Positions 24,073 through 33,215 of a stretch of 48,291 nt of DNA are shown in pieces (the stretch's first letter is position 1; every line of letters begins with the position of its first letter). Source of the DNA: Profundicola sp048268105 (GTDB lineage: Bacteria; Bacteroidota; Bacteroidia; Flavobacteriales; Weeksellaceae); assembly GCA_048268105.1 (NCBI GenBank), contig JBLWWH010000020.1:1-48291 (forward strand), written 5' to 3'. Under the pieces are notes generated by a model. It had not been told where the DNA came from. It worked only from the letters and a program-made list of their open reading frames with translations, and did no database searches. Position numbers and translations under genes: made by a program.

Positions 24073-25326
24073 ATGAGCAAAATAACAATTCCTATTCTTC
24101 TTCCTAAAATGGGAGAAAGTGTTTCAGAGGCTACGATTATCGAATGGTTTAAGAAGCCTGGGGATAAAATTGAGCGCGATGAACTATTTGTTCTTATTGG
24201 AACGGATAAAGTTGAAAGCGAGTTGCCTTGCGAATACGAAGGTGTTTTAAAGGAAATTTTGGTTCCAGAAAAAGGTGAAACCGAAGTGGGTGCACCAATT
24301 TGTATGCTTGAAGTCGATGAAAAAGATGTTCAGCATATCAAATTAGAAGAGGCCATAAACCATACAAATACTAGTAAATCAGAGGAAAGTTCTGAAAGCA
24401 TAAAAAGCAATTCATATAAAGGAAGTAAATCTTTCTTGTCTCCGATAGTTAGAAGGATTGCTACAGAGGCTGGATTAGAGCTGAACGAATTAGAGAAAAT
24501 TAAAGGTTCCGGTGAGAGTGGTAGAATTCAGAAAAGGGATATTCTAAGATATTTAAATCCTGAAAAGAATCAAACGAAAACTACCGGTTTCTCTAGTCAG
24601 AAAATGAAGCTACAATTAGCTGAAGGAGATACATTAAATGAGCTAAGCCGTATGCAAAAGTTGTTAGCAGATCATTTGCAGCAATCTTTTATGGAAATTC
24701 CGCATGTAACGACTTTCGCTGAAGTGGATGTAACGAATATTGTAAAGCATAGGGAAGACCATAAAGATTCTTTCTTAAAGAAAAATGAAACAAAAATAAC
24801 TTACACGCATTATTTCCAGTACGCTATTATTCAGGCTATAAAAGATTATCCATTATTAAATACTTGGATGAATGTTGATGAATGGATTCACAAAAAGGAC
24901 ATTAATTTAGGATTTGCAACCTCTTTAGCTAACGGAGAATTGATCGTTCCGAATGTAAAAGCAGCTCAAGACTATGATTTCATATCATGGGTAAAGGCCG
25001 TTAATGACAAAGCAGCACAAGCGAAATCCGGAAAATTAGCCAATGACGACGTTCAGAACACAACCTTTACAGTTAGCAATACTGGAATGTTTGGTAGTCT
25101 TGCGGGAACCCCGATTATTAGTAAACCACAAGTTGGGGTAGTAGCATTAGGACAAATTCTATCTGCTGCTGGAGTTGTGGAAAAAGACGGAATAGAACAA
25201 TTAGCCGTACGAAAGAAAATGATTCTTTCCATTTCCTATGATCACAGAGTGATTAATGGAGCTTATGCCAGTCAGTTTTTAACCCAAGTCAAGGAGAACC
25301 TTAAAGATTTCAAAAACTGGTTGTAA
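24073..25326 (+). CDS. 2-oxoacid dehydrogenase E2, dihydrolipoamide acyltransferase
   Basis: The core component that carries the acyl group on lipoate and passes it to CoA. A single lipoyl domain (about 3-85) has lipoyl lysine K46 in GTDKVESE. A peripheral E1/E3-binding domain spans about 122-160 (SPIVRRIATEAGLEL...GSGESGRIQKRDIL). The acyltransferase domain is at about 185-417. Its active site reads SYDHRVINGA: H391 is kept, but the usual Asp of HxxxDG is N395. I recall Asn here in other Bacteroidota E2s, so it is probably functional. The likely partner is the fused E1 at 16851. It is followed by a strong terminator. Confidence 0.9.
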   Translation: MSKITIPILLPKMGESVSEATIIEWFKKPGDKIERDELFVLIGTDKVESELPCEYEGVLKEILVPEKGETEVGAPICMLEVDEKDVQHIKLEEAINHTNTSKSEESSESIKSNSYKGSKSFLSPIVRRIATEAGLELNELEKIKGSGESGRIQKRDILRYLNPEKNQTKTTGFSSQKMKLQLAEGDTLNELSRMQKLLADHLQQSFMEIPHVTTFAEVDVTNIVKHREDHKDSFLKKNETKITYTHYFQYAIIQAIKDYPLLNTWMNVDEWIHKKDINLGFATSLANGELIVPNVKAAQDYDFISWVKAVNDKAAQAKSGKLANDDVQNTTFTVSNTGMFGSLAGTPIISKPQVGVVALGQILSAAGVVEKDGIEQLAVRKKMILSISYDHRVINGAYASQFLTQVKENLKDFKNWL

Positions 25327-25351
25327 TATCATCCTTTTAAGAAATATTAAA

Positions 25352-25386
25352 AAAGTCCACCTTAGGAAATCTAAGGTGGATTTTTA
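25352..25386. terminator. Terminator after E2
   Basis: A ten-base perfect stem (25356-25365 with 25371-25380), five-base loop, flanking A and T runs. It also serves the convergent broken gene at 25415. Confidence 0.85.
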
Positions 25387-25414
25387 ATTTGAAATTGAAT
25401 TGTTAGGAAAATAA

Positions 25415-26290
25415 TTAATCTTGGAATAAGGATATTCTCGTTAAATCCTTAAACGTGACTATACAATCTGTATCAGAAGCTAATAATATTTTATAACCTC
25501 TACCTGGATCTAAACTTGCATCGTCAGCTATTGTATAGAAATAAAAAGTCAAAACATTTCCAGTGGCCGAACCATGAGGAATTTGTGATATGTCAACAAC
25601 CTCAAATCCAGACATTTGATTTCTCATGACTGCCATTAATGAGCCTGAACTATTCGATCCTGTTCCTATTAATACATTCAATCTCCATACATGTACTTGT
25701 CCTAAAACCGGATTTTCACGCCATACTTTTCCCATTGGAGTCGTAGAACCAGGAGGAGTTAAAGTTGATGTTGTATATATTGTCTCAGATGTCCCTGGAT
25801 TTTGCTCATTCTCTGGCCAACTTGTAGTTGGAGCAGGAGCAAATATTAAATCTTCGGTAAATTTCATTTCTTTTCTTGGACCAAATCTACTTCCGCCATG
25901 TCTAAGGGAAATGGAAGGAAGTGTTAAGGGCCCTTCTTGTCCAATAATTTTTACTGCACCAGCATTTCCAGCTGCAGTAGAAGTATTGTAGAATAATTGT
26001 CTCCATAATATACCATCCCAAAACTCAAAAGCATTTTCAGTGATGTTGAAAATTAATAAACCAGGAGTAATTTCTGTATTTACTACACCATTTGGAGGCA
26101 CAGTATTAATATCGTTATCTGCTAGGTTAGAATCACGTTCGGTACTAGTTAATCTCGGAATGAGAACACCCTACTCAGTAGATACAATATCTAAAATAGA
26201 AGCTCCATTGGGTGTGTCGGTGTCAATACCAACTTGTGGGAATAAATTTGCGCATAGGAGCATAAGCCCAACTAGGATAAAATTTTTCAT
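25415..26290 (-). pseudogene. Secreted surface-type protein gene with internal amber stop
   Basis: The frame starts at ATG 26290 with a signal peptide (MKNFILVGLMLLCANLFPQ) and the VGIDTDTPNGASILDIVSTE segment common at the N-terminus of Bacteroidota surface proteins. It then meets TAG at codon 40 (26171-26173), exactly where relatives usually have Lys followed by GVLIPR. After the stop the same frame stays open for about 250 codons: GVLIPRLTSTERDSN, a WDG segment, then a beta-rich domain ending near DLTRISLFQD. A single change (for example AAG or CAG to TAG) explains it. The promoter-like box and downstream frame look undamaged, so this is recent decay, a sequencing error, or stop readthrough. 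No secretion tail of T9SS type is seen. The domain is not identified. Confidence 0.82.
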
Positions 26291-26315
26291 AATAAAGAGT
26301 ATTTAAGTTTCAGTA

Positions 26316-26323
26316 CAAATATA
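26316..26323 (-). promoter_or_regulatory. -7 element before the interrupted surface gene
   Basis: Minus-strand TATATTTG fits TAnnTTTG, 25 bases before the ATG at 26290. Its preservation argues that the gene was active recently. Confidence 0.45.
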
Positions 26324-26525
26324 GAATTAATAATTGTGATAACCATATTGAAAATCAATATAAATAGTGAATAATTTAATTCGCAGAACTGAGGCTAAGA
26401 GATTAATATTTATACACTATAAAAATTAAGAAAGCAATAAATACGTTTTTAAAGAAAAATGTTGAATTTTTAAAATAAAACTTTCAAAAATTGTAACTTA
26501 GGTACATTAAAATAAAATCTAATTT

Positions 26526-27947
26526 ATGAGTAAGCCATTGAGTGGAAAAACCCGTTTAGAACATGATTTAATTGGTGATAAAGAAGTACCTAAAGAAGTT
26601 TATTATGGCGTTCAGACCTTGCGTGCGATGGAAAATTTCGAGATTAGCGGATCTTATTTATATGATTATCCGGAATTTATTTATGCCTTTGCTGATGTTA
26701 AAGAAGCTGCCGCTAAGGCTAATAGAGATTTAGGTTTACTAGAACCTGTATTAGCAGGAGCCATAATTTCAGCATGTCAAGCTGTTAAATCAGGTAAATA
26801 CAATGTTCAGTTTGTGGTGGATATGATGCAAGGCGGAGCAGGAACTTCTACCAATATGAATGCAAACGAAGTTATTGCCAATATTGCGCTAGAAATCATG
26901 GGGCATAAAAAAGGTGAATATGAATATTGCCACCCCAATAATCATGTTAATTTATCTCAATCTACCAATGATGCTTATCCTACTGCTCTCAAAATTGCTT
27001 TATATAGAAGTATCACAGCCTTAGAAAAGGAATTAAAATTATTAATTAAGAGTTTTAAAAGCAAAGGCAAAGAGTTCAAGAAAGTTATTAAGATGGGGCG
27101 TACTCAATTGCAAGATGCAGTGCCAATGACCTTAGGACAGGAGTTTAAAGCTTTTGCTGCTAACTTAAAAGAAGAAATTGATAGATTACAACAAAATAAA
27201 AAACTTTTATTAGAGGTTAATATGGGGGCTACCGCTATAGGTACAGGCATAAACTCTGATCCAGATTACACGCCACTTTGTATTGAACACCTAAGAGATA
27301 TCACTAATTTAAAAGTGAAAGCAGCCAGCAACATGATTGAGGCCACTAGTGATACAGGTGTATTTATAATGAATTCTTCTACCATTAAAAGATTAGCGAT
27401 TAAGTTATCTAAGATTTCAAATGATTTGAGATTGTTGTCTTCAGGACCACGCACCGGAATCAATGAAATCAATCTGCCTGCAGTTCAACCAGGTTCATCT
27501 ATTATGCCTGGTAAAGTAAATCCTGTAATTCCAGAAGTTATAAATCAAATAGCCTTTAGAGTAATTGGTAATGATTTAACCATAACAATGGGTTCAGAAG
27601 CGGGGCAGTTGCAATTAAATGTAATGGAACCAGTTATTGCTTTTTCTTTATTAGAAAACGTTGAAATGCTCATGAACGGAATGAAAACACTCCGTATACG
27701 ATGTATTGATGGAATTACAGCTAATGCAGAAAGATGCAAAGAACTTGTAATGAGTAGTATAAGTTTAGTGACTGCATTAAATCCGTATTTAGGATATGAA
27801 GTTTCGACCAAGTTAGCCAAAGAAGCCTTAGAAACTGGAGAATCGGTTTATGACTTAATTTTAAAGCAAGGATTAATGGAAGAGGAAAGGTTGAAGGATA
27901 TTCTGAAACCAGAAAATATGATTAAGCCTAGAAAAATGAATTTATAG
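26526..27947 (+). CDS. aspA: Aspartate ammonia-lyase
   Basis: It converts L-aspartate to fumarate and ammonia in the cytoplasm. It belongs to the fumarase/aspartase superfamily: GAGTSTNMNANEVIAN (about 101-115), a GRTQLQDAVPMTLGQEF block, and the mobile catalytic loop GSSIMPGKVNP starting at G323. The N-terminal RLEHDLIGDKEVP...YYGVQTLRA is the aspartase-type opening, favouring aspartase over fumarase C. The 473-residue length is standard. It stands alone and is followed by a hairpin. It feeds amino-acid carbon into the citric acid cycle. Confidence 0.95.
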   Translation: MSKPLSGKTRLEHDLIGDKEVPKEVYYGVQTLRAMENFEISGSYLYDYPEFIYAFADVKEAAAKANRDLGLLEPVLAGAIISACQAVKSGKYNVQFVVDMMQGGAGTSTNMNANEVIANIALEIMGHKKGEYEYCHPNNHVNLSQSTNDAYPTALKIALYRSITALEKELKLLIKSFKSKGKEFKKVIKMGRTQLQDAVPMTLGQEFKAFAANLKEEIDRLQQNKKLLLEVNMGATAIGTGINSDPDYTPLCIEHLRDITNLKVKAASNMIEATSDTGVFIMNSSTIKRLAIKLSKISNDLRLLSSGPRTGINEINLPAVQPGSSIMPGKVNPVIPEVINQIAFRVIGNDLTITMGSEAGQLQLNVMEPVIAFSLLENVEMLMNGMKTLRIRCIDGITANAERCKELVMSSISLVTALNPYLGYEVSTKLAKEALETGESVYDLILKQGLMEEERLKDILKPENMIKPRKMNL

Positions 27948-27974
27948 ATATTAATCTTTAATGTATTGTAAAGG

Positions 27975-28016
27975 TCAAGTGTTATTTCTAATTACAGAAT
28001 TTCACTTGATTTTTAC
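27975..28016 (+). terminator. Probable terminator of aspA
   Basis: TCAAGTG (27975-27981) pairs with CACTTGA (28003-28009), followed by a T-rich stretch. The loop is long (21 bases). Confidence 0.55.
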
Positions 28017-28138
28017 TTTTTAAGTCTGTAATACTAAAAAAATAGCTAAAAATAGCCTAGAATTAGAAGAAGCTAAGTTTTAAGGTTTCATTTCATAACT
28101 AATATTCGTAAATTGGGGACTTCTAAATTTACTTATTT

Positions 28139-28981
28139 ATGATCAAGCCACATTATAAAATTAAAACTGTCACTCCAGGTGAAGTTTCTACCAAAGAATT
28201 ACACGCTTATTTATTATCGGCTGTAGCTCCAAGACCCATTGCTTTTGCAAGTACAGTAGATAAAGAAGGTAATGTGAACTTGAGTCCGTTTAGTTTTTTT
28301 AATGTATTTAGCGCCAATCCACCAACTTTAATATTTTCTCCAGCTCGTCGTGTTAGAGACAATACTACCAAACATACGTTGGAAAATGTTTTAGAGACGA
28401 AGGAAGTTGTTATTAATATAGTCACAGAAGAAATCGTTCATCAGGCATCATTGGCAAGTACAGAGTATGCCGAAGACATCAATGAATTTGTAAAGGCAGG
28501 CTTAACAGAGGTTAAATCTGAAATCGTTGCACCACCACGTGTTCTGGAATCTAAAGTTTCAATAGAATGTAAGGTAAACGACGTTATTACTTTAGGAACT
28601 GAAGGTGGAGCTGGAAATCTTGTCATCTGCGAGGTGGTTAAAGTTCATATCCACGAAGAAGTTTTAGACGAAAATGGAAGAATTAGCACCGAACGAATGA
28701 AACTCGTAGCTCGTATGGGCGAATCTTGGTATTGTAAAGCCTTTGGAGATGCTTTATTTCAAATTCCAAAACCATTACAAACTTTGGGTGTAGGTTTCGA
28801 CCATTTACCGAAAGACATTCTAAAAAGTGAAGTTCTTACTGGAAATGATTTAGCTCAATTAGCCAATGTTGAGGAAATTCCAAATGGTGTTTATTCAGCA
28901 GATGTTCATGATCATGCCAGAGCAAAACAACTATTGAATAATGGTAAACTAGACGAAGCTTGGCAAGCTTTAATAAGATAA
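28139..28981 (+). CDS. Flavin reductase-like FMN-binding split-barrel protein
   Basis: An FMN-binding split-barrel of the flavin reductase-like family. Residues 25-190 form the barrel, with the motif SAVAPRPIAFASTVD and LSPFSFFNVFSANPPTLIFSPARR, which lines the flavin site in this family. The C-terminal 90 residues are a helical extension (GFDHLPKDILKSEVLTGNDLAQLANVEE) found in larger members. The substrate is unknown. Relatives reduce free flavin for monooxygenases or act as flavoproteins of unknown role. No partner monooxygenase is nearby. A 33-base gap leads to the DUF1015 gene, so they may be co-transcribed. Confidence 0.85.
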   Translation: MIKPHYKIKTVTPGEVSTKELHAYLLSAVAPRPIAFASTVDKEGNVNLSPFSFFNVFSANPPTLIFSPARRVRDNTTKHTLENVLETKEVVINIVTEEIVHQASLASTEYAEDINEFVKAGLTEVKSEIVAPPRVLESKVSIECKVNDVITLGTEGGAGNLVICEVVKVHIHEEVLDENGRISTERMKLVARMGESWYCKAFGDALFQIPKPLQTLGVGFDHLPKDILKSEVLTGNDLAQLANVEEIPNGVYSADVHDHARAKQLLNNGKLDEAWQALIR

Positions 28982-29014
28982 AACAACTACTCATTTTAAA
29001 CCTAATATTGTAAT

Positions 29015-30262
29015 ATGATAAAATTCAGACCCTTTCGCGGAGTGAGACCAGCGAAACAAAAAGCTGCTTTAGTCACTACCAAAAATGTTGATTATTATCC
29101 AAAAGAAGAAATGGAAAAGGAATTAGCTACTAACGCTGAATCTTTCTTACATATTATTTCGCCATCGATTTTTAATAAAGATGATTCAGATCAAAGTAAT
29201 TTAGATGAGGTTAGGAGTAAATTCGAGCAGTTCTTAGCAGATGAGATTCTTTTGAGAGATAACAAATCTTATTACATCTATGAACAAGAAGATGATAATG
29301 AGATTTCTACGATTGGAATTCTTGGTTCTGTTAGCGTTGATGATTATAATAATGGTTTAATCAAAAAACACGAAAATACTATAGAGGAAAGGGAAATTAG
29401 ATTTGCAGAATACTTAAAAAAAATTCAGATTCAGGCAGATCCTATTATGTTGACATTCCCTGAGAATCAAAGCATTGAGCTATTGATGTCTATGACGACA
29501 AGAAATACGCCAACTTTAGAGTTCAAAGGTTCGGATGGAAAAACACATCGTCTATGGCAGGTAAAAGATAGACTTGTTATGAAGCAGATGAAAGATTCGA
29601 TCGAGAAGCTTCCTGCATTATACATTGCAGATGGACACCATAGAATGGGAAGTTCAGCTATTTTTACCGAGCACATGAGAAAGCAAGAACCAGATTACTT
29701 TGGTGGAGAGGCTTTCAATTGGGTAATGGCGATTTTAATCCCTGGAAATCATTTGAATATTTATGATTATAATCGTGTCATCAAAGATTTAAATGGCATG
29801 ACACCCGATGAGTTTTTAAAGAAAATCGATGAGGTATTTACCGTAATTGAAAAAGGAGATACGCCTTATTTTCCATCACACAAACATCACATTTCTATGT
29901 ATTTAGATGGTAAATTCTATGGATTATATGTAAATCAGGAATTACGTGGTGTTCCAAAAGGTTTAGGTGAGTTAGATACTTATTTATGGGAGGAATATTT
30001 AATGAAACCATTATTAGGTATTGAAAATATTCGCACAGACGATAGGGTAGGATTCATGAAAGGAACAGGAGACATGAGAGGTATTATGAGCATGAAAGAA
30101 AAAGTTGATTCTGGCGCTTATAAAGTCGGATTCGGGTTTTATCCAATTTCTATCCATGATTTATTATTAGTAGCTGATGAAGGATTGGTGATGCCTCCAA
30201 AATCAACTTATATTGAACCAAAATTTTTATCTGCATTAACAATTTTAGATTTGAACGATTAA
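29015..30262 (+). CDS. DUF1015 family protein
   Basis: A 415-residue DUF1015 protein, recognised by the N-terminal FRPFRGVRPAK opening and the central IADGHHRMGSSAIF block, the family's hallmark, which looks like a catalytic or nucleotide-handling loop related to ParB/sulfiredoxin-type folds. Biochemical function is not established to my knowledge. In Bacteroidota I recall it beside serine biosynthesis genes, but here it is followed with no gap by a YggS gene (stop and ATG are adjacent). Co-expression with a PLP-homeostasis protein suggests a link to amino-acid metabolism. Confidence 0.85.
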   Translation: MIKFRPFRGVRPAKQKAALVTTKNVDYYPKEEMEKELATNAESFLHIISPSIFNKDDSDQSNLDEVRSKFEQFLADEILLRDNKSYYIYEQEDDNEISTIGILGSVSVDDYNNGLIKKHENTIEEREIRFAEYLKKIQIQADPIMLTFPENQSIELLMSMTTRNTPTLEFKGSDGKTHRLWQVKDRLVMKQMKDSIEKLPALYIADGHHRMGSSAIFTEHMRKQEPDYFGGEAFNWVMAILIPGNHLNIYDYNRVIKDLNGMTPDEFLKKIDEVFTVIEKGDTPYFPSHKHHISMYLDGKFYGLYVNQELRGVPKGLGELDTYLWEEYLMKPLLGIENIRTDDRVGFMKGTGDMRGIMSMKEKVDSGAYKVGFGFYPISIHDLLLVADEGLVMPPKSTYIEPKFLSALTILDLND

Positions 30263-30922
30263 ATGAGTATTGAAGAAAACTATCTTGGTATAAAGAAGGA
30301 AATTCCAGAAAGTGTCACTTTGGTTGTTGTTTCTAAAACCCATCCGGTTGAGGCTATTCAAAGGATTTACGACTTAGGACATCGTGATTTTGGAGAGAAC
30401 AAAGTTCAAGAGATGCAAGAAAAAGCTGAGCTTTTACCTAAAGATATTCGTTGGCATATGATTGGACATGTCCAAACGAATAAAATTCGTCAGATGGCTA
30501 ATTTTGTACATTTAATTCACGGTATTGACAAAGCAGAGCGTTTAAAAGAAGTTCAAAAACGAGCTAAAAATGCTGGTCGGGTTCAGGATGTTTTGTTGCA
30601 AGTTAAAATCGCAGATGAAGACACAAAATTTGGTATGACACTGCAAGAGGCAAAAGAAGTATTGAATGCAGAAAATGTGGCTAAGATGCAGAATGTTAAC
30701 ATCGTTGGTCTGATGGGAATGGCCACATTTACGGATGATATGGAACAAGTTCGTGAGGAATTCCAAGCCTTGAAAAAATTTTATGATGAATTAAATGCAG
30801 AGTTTCCACAGATTCAACTTTTATCTATGGGAATGACTGCCGATTATCAAATTGCTTTAGAAGAAGGAAGTAATATGCTCCGCGTAGGAAGTGCTATTTT
30901 TGGTGCGAGAGATTATAATTAA
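30263..30922 (+). CDS. YggS family PLP homeostasis protein
   Basis: A fold-type III PLP-binding protein (PLPBP family) that buffers pyridoxal phosphate and keeps vitamin B6 and amino-acid pools balanced. It has no confirmed enzyme activity. The PLP lysine is in VVSKTHP (about residue 28). Other signatures are FGENKVQE, WHMIGHVQTNK, and the C-terminal LSMGMTADYQIALEEGSNMLRVGSAIFGAR, which holds the phosphate. The 219-residue length is typical. The start codon follows the DUF1015 stop directly. Confidence 0.94.
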   Translation: MSIEENYLGIKKEIPESVTLVVVSKTHPVEAIQRIYDLGHRDFGENKVQEMQEKAELLPKDIRWHMIGHVQTNKIRQMANFVHLIHGIDKAERLKEVQKRAKNAGRVQDVLLQVKIADEDTKFGMTLQEAKEVLNAENVAKMQNVNIVGLMGMATFTDDMEQVREEFQALKKFYDELNAEFPQIQLLSMGMTADYQIALEEGSNMLRVGSAIFGARDYN

Positions 30923-30964
30923 TCTTTAAATTCGCCGAGCATTTAAGCCCGTTTTATAACGTAT

Positions 30965-32560
30965 ATGAATAAAAGCTATTTCGTTTATTTCTTAATCCTA
31001 ATTTCTCTGTTAGGAATTCAATCTTGTGACATTCCTGTGGAGGTAGATGACACCAAGGTTTTTAGGTTAAATAGATATGAGAACGTATCATCATTAGACC
31101 CAGCTTTTGCAAGAAGTAAATCCAACAATTGGATGGCGAATTTAATGTATACAGGCTTGGTAAATTTCGATGATAGCCTGCATATTATTCCTGAGATTGC
31201 TAAGAAATGGGATATTTCTGAGGATGGTAAAATCTATACTTTTACCTTAAGAAATGATGTCTATTTTCATAAACATCCTGCTTTTGGCAAAGATTCAACT
31301 AGAACTGTAGCTGCAAGCGACTTTGAATATAGTTTTCAACGACTTACCAATCCAAAAGTTGGTTCATCTGGTGGATTTGTTTTAAATAATGTTGCCGATT
31401 ATAAAGCTTTAAATGATTCTGTTTTTCAAGTCGAATTAAAGTCTGCATTTCCACCATTTTTAGGTTTAATGGCCATGAAATATTGTTCGGTTGTTCCTAA
31501 AGAATTATTCGAAAATGATGGGGAAGCTTTTAAAGAAAATCCAATTGGTACGGGTCCGTTTCAATTTCAATTATGGGAAAATAATGTAAAGTTAGTTCTC
31601 AAAAAGAACCCTTTGTTTTATAAGAAAGATGAAACTGGTGAGAACTTACCTTATTTGGATTATGTAGCTGTTAATTTCTTACCAGAAAAACATAGTGAAT
31701 TCCTTCAACTGGTTCAAGGTAAAATAGACATGATGGCGAGTTTAGACCCATCGTATAAAGATGAGTTACTAACTGCCGATGGTCATTTACAAGAAATATA
31801 TCAAGAAGATTTGGTAATGATTAAAGCACCTTATCTCAACACGGAATATTTATGCTTTTACTTAGATGATAATGCCAAGGTTCCTGTTGAATTAAGAATA
31901 GCAATGAACATGAGTATCGACAAGTCTAAGATGATTCAATTTTTACGCAACAACATTGGTTTTCCAGCACATGGTGGCTTTATACCAAAAGGATTGCCTG
32001 GACATCAAGAAGACTTAGGCGATGGATATAACCCCATTAAAGCAAGAGAAATTATTAGTAAGTATAAATCCGAAAATACGTCTCTTCCCAAAGTAAAACT
32101 CGTAACCACCCAAGAATATGCAGATATATGCGAATTCGTACAATCTGAAATGTTCAAAACCGGTTGGCCTATAGAAGTGAATGTTGTTGATCCATCTACT
32201 TTACGAGACGGAAAAGCTTCTGGTAAGTTCCCTTTCTTTAGAGCTAATTGGGGTGCAGATTATCCAGATGCAGAAAATTTCTTATCCCTATTTTATAGTC
32301 AGAATTTCGCACCGAATGGTCCCAATTACTCTCATTTTAAAAAGGATGAATTCGACGCCTTGTATATGAAAGCACTTCAAATAAACGACGAAAAGGAGAG
32401 AGTAGAAATATATAAACAAATGGATGAGCTCATCATGCGTGAAATGCCAGTTATTCCTACGTTTTATGATCAGAGCACAACATTTCTAAGAAAGAACGTG
32501 AAAGGATTCAAATCTACACCGATTGATATGTTAGATTTAACCAGCGTTAGAAAAGATTAA
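30965..32560 (+). CDS. Peptide-type ABC transporter substrate-binding lipoprotein
   Basis: A family 5 extracellular solute-binding protein (OppA/DppA type). The lipobox LGIQSC with lipidated C21 anchors it to the membrane. The body has the family pattern ARSKSNNWMANLMYTGLVNFDD, the WDISEDGKIYTFTLRNDVYFHK opening of domain III, and IGTGPFQFQLWENNVKLVLKKNP. No permease or ATPase genes accompany it, so it either serves a distant transporter or has another role. The 42-base gap after yggS, without a terminator, allows one transcript. It is closed by a strong hairpin. Confidence 0.9.
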   Translation: MNKSYFVYFLILISLLGIQSCDIPVEVDDTKVFRLNRYENVSSLDPAFARSKSNNWMANLMYTGLVNFDDSLHIIPEIAKKWDISEDGKIYTFTLRNDVYFHKHPAFGKDSTRTVAASDFEYSFQRLTNPKVGSSGGFVLNNVADYKALNDSVFQVELKSAFPPFLGLMAMKYCSVVPKELFENDGEAFKENPIGTGPFQFQLWENNVKLVLKKNPLFYKKDETGENLPYLDYVAVNFLPEKHSEFLQLVQGKIDMMASLDPSYKDELLTADGHLQEIYQEDLVMIKAPYLNTEYLCFYLDDNAKVPVELRIAMNMSIDKSKMIQFLRNNIGFPAHGGFIPKGLPGHQEDLGDGYNPIKAREIISKYKSENTSLPKVKLVTTQEYADICEFVQSEMFKTGWPIEVNVVDPSTLRDGKASGKFPFFRANWGADYPDAENFLSLFYSQNFAPNGPNYSHFKKDEFDALYMKALQINDEKERVEIYKQMDELIMREMPVIPTFYDQSTTFLRKNVKGFKSTPIDMLDLTSVRKD

Positions 32561-32582
32561 ATATTTAAATATATAAATCACG

Positions 32583-32622
32583 AAAAAAAGGCTACTTCAC
32601 TTGAAGTAGCCTTTACTATTTT
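32583..32622. terminator. Bidirectional terminator
   Basis: A twelve-base perfect stem (32587-32598 with 32603-32614), four-base loop, A-rich before and T-rich after. It separates the binding-protein gene from the convergent 173-residue gene. Confidence 0.88.
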
Positions 32623-32635
32623 TATTTTAGCTAGA

Positions 32636-33157
32636 TTATTCTTTGCTCAAAGAATCATTTAGATCATCGAATAACTGCTTTTCTTTTTCACTATACTCAG
32701 TACCTCCAAAGCCAAAGAAGTCTCCCTCAACGCCAGCCTTAGCAACATCTTCAGCGATTTCCAAAAGCCATAATTTGAACTCTTCCATGATTTTGCGGGG
32801 TTCTTTCTCTTCTAAAATATCCATGGCTCTGTCTGCATCATGCATTACCATGTCTGCCATTTCTTCAGCATCTTTCACCTCAGAAGATTTAATTTTGTCC
32901 ATAATGTTCTTATTGCTCATTTTAGCTTCAGCCATACTCTCACCAAAACTCTCCAAACTTGGCATCATAGCTTGAATCAAATGATTATCAGCATATTTAT
33001 CTTTAGCATTTTTCCAAGCTTTGCTGTTGGCAATCATCTCTTTGGTAGTCCCTACAAAACCACTCGCTGCTATCCCCGACATCGATAAACCCACCAAATG
33101 TGGCAAAGTGCTTACGATATTCCACTCTTCGTCTGTGTAGTTTTCTAACTTTTTCAT
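32636..33157 (-). CDS. Uncharacterised helical protein, possibly end of amidoligase operon
   Basis: A 173-residue, mostly helical, acidic protein without signal peptide. I do not recognise a defined family. It opens with ENYTDEEWNIVSTLPHLVGLSMSGIAASGF, where the Gly/Ala/Ser-rich segment could pack tightly or touch membrane, followed by long Lys/Glu helices rich in Met and Ala. Only 58 bases separate it from the ATP-grasp-like gene upstream on the same strand, and a terminator follows, so it may be the last gene of that transcript. No catalytic motif is visible. Confidence 0.75.
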   Translation of the reverse strand: MKKLENYTDEEWNIVSTLPHLVGLSMSGIAASGFVGTTKEMIANSKAWKNAKDKYADNHLIQAMMPSLESFGESMAEAKMSNKNIMDKIKSSEVKDAEEMADMVMHDADRAMDILEEKEPRKIMEEFKLWLLEIAEDVAKAGVEGDFFGFGGTEYSEKEKQLFDDLNDSLSKE

Positions 33158-33215
33158 TTTAATTGGTTCATTTAATAAAAACCAATTTACAATTTTATTT
33201 TAAACTTGAATCTAA

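Noticed and set aside
26101..26101. Treating the 228-codon frame after the amber stop as a separate gene starting at GTG
   Set aside because: The signal peptide and characteristic N-terminal segment lie in the same frame just upstream of the stop, so it is one interrupted gene.
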